Below are positions 8,444 through 13,667 of a stretch of DNA of 13,774 nucleotides, in pieces; the stretch's first letter is position 1; each line of letters begins with the position of its first letter. Source of the DNA: RUG11551 sp045546875 (GTDB taxonomy: Bacteria > Planctomycetota > Planctomycetia > Pirellulales > Thermoguttaceae); the NCBI GenBank assembly GCA_045546875.1, contig JAZQDP010000281.1, positions 1 to 13,774 on the forward strand, read 5' to 3'. The translations under genes were made by a program, and so were the position numbers. Under the pieces are notes generated by a model. It saw only the letters and a program-made list of their open reading frames with translations, had not been told where the DNA came from and ran no database searches.

Positions 8444-8969
8444 TTTTCTCTTCTCTTCTTTTCTGAAAAAAATCGGTGAGAACTTTTCCGCAAGCGGTGT
8501 CCAGAATTCCGGAAATCACCTCACAGCGGTGGTTCAGTCTCGAATCGTTGAGTAAACGAAACAACGAATCAACCGCTCCCGCTTTAGGGTCGCTGGCGCC
8601 ATAAACGACCAACGGAATTCGGGCTTGCAAAATGGCTCCGGCACACATACAGCACGGTTCTAACGTAACGTAAAGAGCGCAATCTGATAAATTCCACGTT
8701 CCCAGGGTTTCGCAGGCTGATTCAATCGCCAGAACCTCCGCGTGGGCTGTGGGCTGTTGCAAACGTTGACGACGATTATTTGCCGATGCGATTAGTTCTC
8801 CGTTGCGAACGATAACGGATCCGACGGGAACTTCGCCATCTTCCGCAGCTTGAACTGCCTGTTTCAACGCTTCCGACATCCAAAGCTGATGGGTCATTAT
8901 GTCGATACAAGACACCGAAAATATTTCTCGACGAGCCTTTTCGTTTGGAGTTAATTTCCTGCGCGGCAT
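8430..8969 (-). CDS. tadA: tRNA-specific adenosine deaminase
   Basis: TadA deaminates adenosine 34 to inosine in the tRNA-Arg(ACG) anticodon, allowing decoding of CGU/CGC/CGA. The zinc-dependent deaminase fold is clear: GEVPVGSVIV, then PTAHAEVLAI with zinc ligand His76 and catalytic Glu78, then LEPCCMCAGAI with zinc ligands Cys106 and Cys109 (numbers from the ATG at 8969). The ATG at 8969 gives 179 residues and lies 4 bases after the stop of the upstream small gene, suggesting translational coupling. A second ATG at 8897 (MTHQLWMSEAL) fits the usual TadA N-terminus better and would give 155 residues. Neither has a Shine-Dalgarno sequence. The last codons, ending -R-A-R-E and the TAG stop, lie within a heptad array, so the extreme C-terminus appears supplied by the repeat. 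Confidence 0.93.
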   Translation of the reverse strand: MPRRKLTPNEKARREIFSVSCIDIMTHQLWMSEALKQAVQAAEDGEVPVGSVIVRNGELIASANNRRQRLQQPTAHAEVLAIESACETLGTWNLSDCALYVTLEPCCMCAGAILQARIPLVVYGASDPKAGAVDSLFRLLNDSRLNHRCEVISGILDTACGKVLTDFFQKRREEKRARE

Positions 8970-8973
8970 TGGT

Positions 8974-9198
8974 TTACGAATTGGGGTTCGATGATGAATT
9001 GTACTCGGCTTGAGCCAATTTGTGAAGTAATTCTTTAGCGTCTTCTATCGTCTGTTTGCGAACCTGTTTATCGGACAGATCGGCTAAAACGCTCAGTTCT
9101 CCCTGACGCTGTTGAGCGTTCAGGAATTCGTTAAGGTTGACGTCTGGGCGGTCAAAAGAATCGGCTGTTTTATCAATAGCGTCTTTCCAGGAATTCAT
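8974..9198 (-). CDS. Small unrecognised acidic/helical protein between kinase and tadA
   Basis: With the ATG at 9198 this encodes 74 residues; an in-frame TTG at 9216 would give 80. I do not recognise the family. The sequence is charged and soluble, with no membrane segment or signal peptide. Predicted helical stretches are NEFLNAQQRQGELSVLADLSD and KQTIEDAKELLHKLAQAEY, and a Ser/Asn-rich tail ends SSSNPNS. It sits in a tight minus-strand run: the kinase stop is 24 bases upstream and the tadA ATG is 4 bases downstream. This spacing, and codon use like its neighbours, support a real gene. Being encoded next to a Ser/Thr kinase makes it a possible partner or substrate, but nothing in the sequence shows that. 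The 12-base distance from a TTTTTTGAGA motif to the ATG is the same as at nadC. Confidence 0.65.
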   Translation of the reverse strand: MNSWKDAIDKTADSFDRPDVNLNEFLNAQQRQGELSVLADLSDKQVRKQTIEDAKELLHKLAQAEYNSSSNPNS

Positions 9199-9222
9199 AG
9201 CTTTGCGGACTCTCAAAAAAAG

Positions 9223-10362
9223 TTAGGAATACAAATAATCGACGCTCATGTCTGACAGATCTTCCATCAGCACGCGCAGGTCATTCGAATACTCGCTTGC
9301 AAGGTTCATCATAACCAGCTGACGGAGAATAGCGGCTGCGCCGTCGGTTTCGGACGTTATCGCTTCGTCTGCAGATTGAAATCGGTCTGCCGGGTTGGGA
9401 GCGGTCAATTTTTTACAGAACTGAACTAAAACCGAATTATTGCACAGGGGATAGCCGAGAATCTGTTCTATTCGGTAACAAATCGACCGCTTCTCCTGCA
9501 AATGAGAATTCTGCTTTGAAAACAGGGTCTTCCCGGTCAGCAGTTCCAAAAAGACGTATCCCAACGAGGCGATGTCACTCAATTCGGTTGGCTGTTCGTT
9601 ATCTAAAACCTCTGGCGGGGCGTACGCCGGGGTGCAGGATCGACGTTGAGGCAAATTATCCAGCAGGTACGCCGACCCCATATCGATTATTTTAGCCGAA
9701 CCGGTTCGTTTAATCATAATATTGGACGGTTTGACGTCCGAATGAACGATTTTCTCTCGGTGCAAAGCGCCCAAGCCTTTAAGACATTCGCTGATAATCG
9801 TTACTGCCGCCCCGGTTTGAAATCGAAGGTTTTTGGTTCCGTAATCCAGAACAACTTTATTTAGCGATTCGAAACGGCTAGGAATACAATGTTCTTTTAG
9901 CCACGTTAGCGTTTTGGGGTGAATGATCGTCGAAAGGTCTTTTCCGTCGATCATTTCCATTTCCATAACTCGAATCAGCTGTTGTTCAGACCAATTATTT
10001 ACGTTGAGTAAATTATCGTGCTGAATCAGGGCAATGCGGGTTGACACGGTCGCCATTCTTCTCATGGCGTCTTGATAGTCTTTTTCGGTTTCGTACCGCA
10101 GAGGTGAAAAGACCTTTAACGCCACCGGCAAAGAAAAGTTATCCGTGCCGATTCGATGGGACAGATAGACAACCCCCTGCCCGCCGGCGCCGAGTTTTTT
10201 CTCAAACCGCAAGATTTCGCAAGACTCGGTTACGCCACGGCTAATAATATCTTCATACGCTTCGCAGAGCAAATCTGTATCTCGGCTGTCGGTTGTCATA
10301 TTAAACAAACTTGTCGGCGATTCGTTAGCGCAGTACAGTCTGGTTTGATCGGAATCAGTCAT
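9223..10362 (-). CDS. Cytosolic Hanks-type serine/threonine protein kinase, non-RD
   Basis: From the ATG at 10362 the protein has 379 residues. The kinase domain contains a glycine loop KLGAGGQGVVYLS (about 56-68), the ATP-anchoring lysine in PVALKVF (Lys83), an HRD-equivalent HSDVKPSN (207-214, catalytic Asp209), a DFG-equivalent DMG (227-229), APPE (248-251, as APE) and DIASLGYVFLELLTG (subdomain IX Asp263). So the lysine and both aspartates of the catalytic triad are present. The HRD arginine is serine, which makes this a non-RD kinase, and the alpha-C glutamate is not obvious where it is expected before IQHDNLL. There is no membrane segment or extracellular sensor; about 90 residues follow the kinase core. 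The frame extends to a TTG at 10410, but those 16 codons are heptad repeat, so I start at 10362 (M-T-D-S). A further ATG at 10299 is possible. It lies between the permease and the small gene, all on the same strand. Confidence 0.88.
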   Translation of the reverse strand: MTDSDQTRLYCANESPTSLFNMTTDSRDTDLLCEAYEDIISRGVTESCEILRFEKKLGAGGQGVVYLSHRIGTDNFSLPVALKVFSPLRYETEKDYQDAMRRMATVSTRIALIQHDNLLNVNNWSEQQLIRVMEMEMIDGKDLSTIIHPKTLTWLKEHCIPSRFESLNKVVLDYGTKNLRFQTGAAVTIISECLKGLGALHREKIVHSDVKPSNIMIKRTGSAKIIDMGSAYLLDNLPQRRSCTPAYAPPEVLDNEQPTELSDIASLGYVFLELLTGKTLFSKQNSHLQEKRSICYRIEQILGYPLCNNSVLVQFCKKLTAPNPADRFQSADEAITSETDGAAAILRQLVMMNLASEYSNDLRVLMEDLSDMSVDYLYS

Positions 10363-10524
10363 ATTATTAGTAATTAGCAATGAGCAATTTGCAATTAGCA
10401 ATTGACGCAAAGCGCCTCAATAATTAGCAATTAGCAATGAACAATTAGCAATTGACGCAAAGCGCCTCAATAATTCCTAATTCCTAATCGCTAATTGCTA
10501 ATTCCCTACCCCCTATTCCCTACT
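10363..10524. repeat. Large heptad repeat element between kinase and permease
   Basis: The whole 150-base gap is repeat. From the kinase ATG rightward: units of the type ttagcaa, tgagcaa, tttgcaa, ttagcaa (10374-10401); a non-heptad core gacgcaaagcgcctcaa; more ttagcaa units (10424-10450); a second copy of the core; then tandem taattcc/taatcgc/taattgc units (10471-10502) and three ccctaNN units (10504-10524). The left half reads mainly agcaatt and the right half aattgct or its relatives, so the halves are mutually inverted. The right end runs into the permease gene and supplies its stop codon and the three codons before it. Confidence 0.88.
10392..10475. repeat. Exact 34-bp tandem-spaced duplication within the heptad element
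   Basis: Positions 10392-10425 and 10442-10475 are identical over 34 bases and spaced 50 bases start to start. Each copy holds a caattagcaatt heptad edge, the core gacgcaaagcgcctcaa and the start of the next array. The core has an internal cgc-aaa-gcg hairpin flanked by ttga and tcaa. Identity across the core, unlike the drifted heptads around it, points to a recent segmental duplication of one array-core unit. Confidence 0.9.
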
Positions 10525-12177
10525 GGAGACGATGTCAAATTCGTATATAGCGGGAACGAGCATCGCGGCAACGGCAAACCCGTAAGCGATGGCAACAACA
10601 AAAAATACGCCGAAGGTATAATTCATCAGGGCAGCCGTCAAGGCGTAGAACGTAGCACAGGGGGTTCCGAAGGACGCCAAGGCGATCGCGGACGACGGGT
10701 TTCTAATGCCCAAGGCGACGTACAGCCCCGCCCCGCCCCCGATTATCAAAGCCAGGAACGGTTGAAATTGCGCTTGAAAGGAGCCGCTAAACGTCAGAGC
10801 CATTCGCAAGCAAACCGCCACCCCAACAAAAAGGAAAAAAAGGACTCCCAAGCTGACCCCGATCGACTGACGGCTGTTAGCATAAATCATGCCGCTGTGA
10901 AGTCCCAGCGTTACGCTAAACAGAGCCAGGATCAGGTAATCGACAATCAAATAAAAAGCGTATTCTCCCGGTAAAAAGCCGGCATACCAAACGACGAGCG
11001 TCAAAATCGGAGGAGATAAAACCGCTTCTTTCGCATTCCAAAACGCGCCAAGGAGTTTACCACACACAAATTCTGACGGGCGAAGGTCGCTCGAAAGCAG
11101 AAGGTCAAGAGCCTTCCCGTCCCGTTCGGTCGAAATCGACGTTACGCTTTGCGCCGTTATCAACGCCAGGCTCAGCAACGCCAACGGCGCAATAAAATAA
11201 AGGGTTCCCCCGAACGTCGAAACGGAGCCGGAAAGAATCGTATAAAGGCACAATAACGCTATTATCAGGTACCCGATCCGGAACAGAAACAGACGTCTGC
11301 CGTATCCGGCGGTGCGAACCTCGCGCCATAATATCGGGTTGTCCCACACAGGGCGGCTAACAAAATTTTCGGCATGAACGGACGTCGGCTCTGAACTGGA
11401 CGACGCCGCCCGGGGAGCCTTAACGACTCGGGGAGGGTTCCAGACCCGAACCCGTATAATCACGGGGACGTAAATCAAAACCGAACAGACCGCGCAAAAC
11501 AGATAAAACGGGACAAGGCTTTCCGTCCCCGCTGGGTCTGACGCCGCCACGACCGCTGAATAGGGGCTAATTGCGATTGACGGGATTGAACCCCAGTACG
11601 GAGCCGTCTCCCCTGCGATAAGCCACGTCGAAAGAGCCAAAAGAGTAAGACTAAGCGTTAAAAACGTTTTTTCGCTTCGAAACGCGATCGCGCTGCCGAT
11701 TACGCCCGACAATATCGAAGACGATACGGTTGCCAGCAAGACGCGAACCGTTTGACCTGCCGACACGCCGCCGAATACCGCGCACGACGCCAGGACCGGG
11801 AACGGCGCCAACGTGGACGAAAGAATGTAAACCAAACTCGACGACAGTTTGCCGACCGTTAATTCGCAGGAACTCAAGCTCGTCAACAGCAACAGATCAA
11901 GCGTTTTCCGGTCTTTTTCCTCGGAAACGGACGAGGCGCAAAATATCGCCGACTGAAATGCCGAAACCGTTAAAAACAATACAGACAGTATCGAAAACAG
12001 ACGCGCCCCGAACCGGGAGAAGTCGCCCACGTTCCGGATTTGTTCCGACCCCGTAATTAAAAGCCACGCCGTTGCCGAAATCGATAGAAACAACGCAGCA
12101 TAAACCGACCGGGAGACGTACGTCTTGCCCCGCTCCGGTACGACCGCCAACGTTCGTGTAAATATCGATCCAAACAT
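10513..12177 (-). CDS. ABC-2 type transporter permease, two fused halves
   Basis: From the ATG at 12177 this is a 554-residue polytopic membrane protein with about 12 hydrophobic segments. It is built of two homologous halves. Each contains the ABC-2 permease signature after a membrane helix: SEEKDRKTLDLLLL...VGKL (about 85-111) and STERDGKALDLLLS...CGKL (about 349-374). The second half begins after a hydrophilic Ala/Ser linker (about 250-280) with NPILWREVRT. Such fused permeases normally work with a separate ATPase subunit, and none is encoded here. The open frame extends to an ATG at 12231, but those 18 codons cover a good promoter (TTGCAA, 16 bases, TATAAT), and MFGSIFTRTL fits the usual N-terminus, so I start at 12177. 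The last codons, S-R-E and TAG, fall inside a heptad array. The kinase lies downstream on the same strand across 150 bases of repeat. The substrate is unknown. Confidence 0.87.
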   Translation of the reverse strand: MFGSIFTRTLAVVPERGKTYVSRSVYAALFLSISATAWLLITGSEQIRNVGDFSRFGARLFSILSVLFLTVSAFQSAIFCASSVSEEKDRKTLDLLLLTSLSSCELTVGKLSSSLVYILSSTLAPFPVLASCAVFGGVSAGQTVRVLLATVSSSILSGVIGSAIAFRSEKTFLTLSLTLLALSTWLIAGETAPYWGSIPSIAISPYSAVVAASDPAGTESLVPFYLFCAVCSVLIYVPVIIRVRVWNPPRVVKAPRAASSSSEPTSVHAENFVSRPVWDNPILWREVRTAGYGRRLFLFRIGYLIIALLCLYTILSGSVSTFGGTLYFIAPLALLSLALITAQSVTSISTERDGKALDLLLSSDLRPSEFVCGKLLGAFWNAKEAVLSPPILTLVVWYAGFLPGEYAFYLIVDYLILALFSVTLGLHSGMIYANSRQSIGVSLGVLFFLFVGVAVCLRMALTFSGSFQAQFQPFLALIIGGGAGLYVALGIRNPSSAIALASFGTPCATFYALTAALMNYTFGVFFVVAIAYGFAVAAMLVPAIYEFDIVSSRE

Positions 12178-12187
12178 TCTAAACCCT

Positions 12188-12215
12188 ATTATACCAACTT
12201 TTTCTTTTTTTGCAA
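12188..12215 (-). promoter_or_regulatory. Sigma-70-like promoter for the permease, near-leaderless
   Basis: On the minus strand TTGCAA (12215-12210) and a perfect TATAAT (12193-12188) are separated by 16 A-rich bases. The start codon lies only 10 bases after the -10 box, so transcription would begin about 4 bases before the ATG. The permease mRNA would be leaderless or nearly so. It probably drives the permease and perhaps the kinase block downstream. Confidence 0.6.
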
Positions 12216-12328
12216 TAGTTGTGCTATACATAGCCGCGTTACGTTAAAGAAATGATTAAACGAACACAATAACCACATATTTAATTGCATTTAATCAAAG
12301 CCTCTATGAAATACGGCGTCCCCTGCTC

Positions 12329-12357
12329 TTGTTTTTTTCGATAATCTGCTGTATAAT
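12329..12357 (+). promoter_or_regulatory. Candidate promoter for aat with a long leader
   Basis: TTGTTT (12329-12334), a 17-base spacer and a perfect TATAAT (12352-12357) form a plausible plus-strand promoter. Transcription from about 12364 would give a 5' leader near 195 bases that includes two strong hairpins and a heptad array before the aat ATG. It is divergent from the permease promoter, about 115 bases away. Confidence 0.5.
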
Positions 12358-12364
12358 AAAATAA

Positions 12365-12470
12365 GCGTCTCCGGACGGCGGGTATTACCCGCCAAAATAA
12401 ACAACCTAAGATTTCGCGGACAACGCCTCCCTTATTTACGCGGACAACGTCCGCGTCCCAGAGACTGCGT
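12365..12470. repeat. GC-rich structured element in the aat leader, REP-like hairpins
   Basis: This GC-rich island stands in AT-rich surroundings. A 6-bp hairpin ggcggg/cccgcc with a 5-base loop lies at 12377-12393. A perfect 8-bp hairpin acgcggac/gtccgcgt with a 3-base loop lies at 12438-12456. The 11-mer cgcggacaacg occurs twice (12415-12425 and 12439-12449), the second copy forming the hairpin's left arm. gcgtctc at 12365-12371 and gagactgc at 12461-12468 are near-inverse bounds. It may be a REP-type palindromic element or a structured RNA leader. I do not recognise a known riboswitch. The rest of the gap (12216-12328) is AT-rich with nothing I can name. Confidence 0.5.
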
Positions 12471-12555
12471 AGGAAGTAGGAAATAGGGAATTGCGAGAAT
12501 ATATCTTCGAGCAACGCTTGCGTTAATTCCTAATTCCTAGTCGCTAATTGCTAAT
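12471..12555. repeat. Inverted heptad array abutting the aat start
   Basis: Left arm: aggaagt, aggaaat, agggaat (12471-12491). A core follows with a small aacgc/gcgtt hairpin (12513-12524). Right arm: aattcct twice, agtcgct, aattgct (12525-12552). The arms are complementary (aggaat against attcct). Bases 12524-12555 match 10471-10502 in the kinase-permease element at 31 of 32 positions. The array ends 4 bases before the aat ATG, leaving no room for a Shine-Dalgarno sequence. Confidence 0.85.
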
Positions 12556-12559
12556 CGAA

Positions 12560-13201
12560 ATGCGTTCTCGATTTCCATCTGTCGAAACAGCCGATGAAGA
12601 CGGTTTGGTGGCTGTCGGCGGCAAGCTGACGCCGGACTGGCTCATTGACGCCTATACTCACGGGATTTTTCCTTGGCCAATGGGGGAGGACTACCCAATA
12701 ACGTGGTTTGCTCCCGACCCGCGCGCTATTTTGCCGTTGGATCAAGCGCATTTCTCAAGGCGTCTGTTGAGAACAATTCGCCATAAAAACTGGCTTTTTT
12801 ACATCGACCGGGCGTTTGAAGACGTTATTCGCGGCTGCGCTGCCGACCGGGACAACGATCCGGGAACATGGATTACGTCACAAATGATTGACGCTTACTG
12901 CGAAATGCACCGGCTCGGCTACGCTCACAGCTTTGAAGTCTGGGAACAAAACGAAAACGAACAAAAGCTCATCGGAGGCGTCTATGGGCTGGCGTTCAAC
13001 CGCTTCTTTGCCGGAGAATCGATGTTTCACACTGTAACAGACGCGTCAAAAGCCGCTCTCTGGTTCCTGGTTAATACGATTAAAAAAAGCGGATTTACCC
13101 TGTTTGATTTACAGGTTATTAACGACCACACCAAACAGTTCGGAACCATCGAAATACCCCGAGTTGAATATATGAACCTGCTCAAAGATGCGGCATTTTA
13201 A
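12560..13201 (+). CDS. aat: Leucyl/phenylalanyl-tRNA--protein transferase
   Basis: Aat transfers Leu or Phe from aminoacyl-tRNA to the N-terminal Arg or Lys of proteins, marking them for ClpS/ClpAP under the bacterial N-end rule. The 213-residue protein (from the ATG at 12560) is near the family length of about 230. The signatures are all present in order: FPSVETADEDGLVAVGGKL at the N-terminus, YTHGIFPWP (32-40), WFAPDPRAILP (49-59), GTWIT (102-106), HSFEVW (123-128), GGVYGLAFNRFFAGESMF (139-156), DASKAAL (161-167) and FDLQVINDHT (182-191). A TTG at 12548 would add four repeat-derived residues, so I take the ATG. No Shine-Dalgarno sequence is visible. The gene stands alone on the plus strand, with clp genes not in view. 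The small C-terminal tail after IPRVEY is ordinary. Confidence 0.95.
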   Translation: MRSRFPSVETADEDGLVAVGGKLTPDWLIDAYTHGIFPWPMGEDYPITWFAPDPRAILPLDQAHFSRRLLRTIRHKNWLFYIDRAFEDVIRGCAADRDNDPGTWITSQMIDAYCEMHRLGYAHSFEVWEQNENEQKLIGGVYGLAFNRFFAGESMFHTVTDASKAALWFLVNTIKKSGFTLFDLQVINDHTKQFGTIEIPRVEYMNLLKDAAF

Positions 13202-13408
13202 TTCGGTATGCGTACCTCGCTCCTCTCGGGGTTGTGGAACGTTCGGAAGTAACACGCTTGAGTAACGCGGTTAAGTATAGAGCCAAAATAGAACACATTC
13301 TCCAATAGCAATTTCGGGTGCGTGTAAAAATAAAAACTACCTATTTTCGCAACCCAAAATTTATCGCACCCGCAATATCCACCTTTTTTGAAAAAAGTTA
13401 AAAAATAT
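13202..13408. other. Gap between aat and the IS end, with an 8-bp inverted repeat
   Basis: I see no gene here. cgggtgcg (13315-13322) and cgcacccg (13365-13372) form a perfect 8-bp inverted repeat around a 42-base A-rich loop. Further right, cttttttgaaaaaag (13384-13398) is a short A/T hairpin sequence. The hairpin could serve as an aat terminator, though it begins 114 bases after the stop. The last 8 bases (13401-13408, aaaaatat) are where an ISL3 target duplication would be expected. Confidence 0.45.
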
Positions 13409-13438
13409 GGCTCTTCCGGTAAGTTGGCGCCTGCATTT
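13409..13438. repeat. IS-end-like sequence, outer copy
   Basis: This 30-base stretch matches 13638-13667 without gaps at 22 of 30 positions, in the same orientation, 229 bases away. Shared blocks include aagttgg and cctg followed by tttt. It begins GGCTCTTCC, the expected form of an ISL3 terminus. Confidence 0.65.
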
Positions 13439-13535
13439 TTGCAGGTCAGTTTGCACACGGATTTGACAGACAAAACGGATTAGCGCCGATTGATTAATTG
13501 ACAATTCAATTATCATTCAATCAACATTGGTTTTT

Positions 13536-13631
13536 AACACGAAGACACAAAATATACGATATTTACGAAAAATGTATTATTTTAAAATAACCCTTTCGTT
13601 TGTTTCGTTCTTTTCGTGTAATTTCGTGTAA
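13536..13631. repeat. About 95-bp imperfect palindrome inside the IS end
   Basis: The centre is a perfect 14-bp palindrome, ttattttaaaataa (13577-13590). The flanks are imperfect inverse copies: acacgaagacac on the left (13537-13548) against ttcgtgt-aatttcgtgt on the right (about 13613-13629), placed symmetrically about 13583.5. It contains no gene. A transcript from either strand could fold into a long hairpin, which would fit a transposase terminator or a barrier to transcription into the element. Confidence 0.55.
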
Positions 13632-13637
13632 AAATTA

Positions 13638-13667
13638 GGTTCATCCGACAAGTTGGTACCTGGTTTT
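13638..13667. repeat. IS-end-like sequence, inner copy overlapping the transposase stop
   Basis: It begins GGTTCATCC and contains the transposase stop codon (minus strand, 13643-13641) and its last codons. It is the partner of 13409-13438 (22 of 30 identical). Having a terminal repeat overlap the end of the transposase gene suggests this could be the true terminus of the element that carries this transposase. Confidence 0.6.

Noticed and set aside
10363..10410. N-terminal extension of the kinase to a TTG at 10410
   Set aside because: The 16 extra codons are heptad repeat (QLLIANCSLLITNN-like) and the TTG lies in the duplicated core; the ATG at 10362 starts unique sequence.
10363..10502. CRISPR-like array
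   Set aside because: The repeats are 7-bp tandem units plus one 34-bp duplication. There are no regular unique spacers of 30-40 bases and no cas genes.
12281..12514. Open frame of 77 codons on the minus strand upstream of the permease
   Set aside because: Its first residues are coded by the heptad array and its middle by the GC-rich hairpins. It has no ribosome site, no recognisable family and covers the putative aat promoter.
13198..13473. Minus-strand frame of 91 codons after aat
   Set aside because: It crosses the IS boundary at 13409, has no ribosome site and resembles no protein family.
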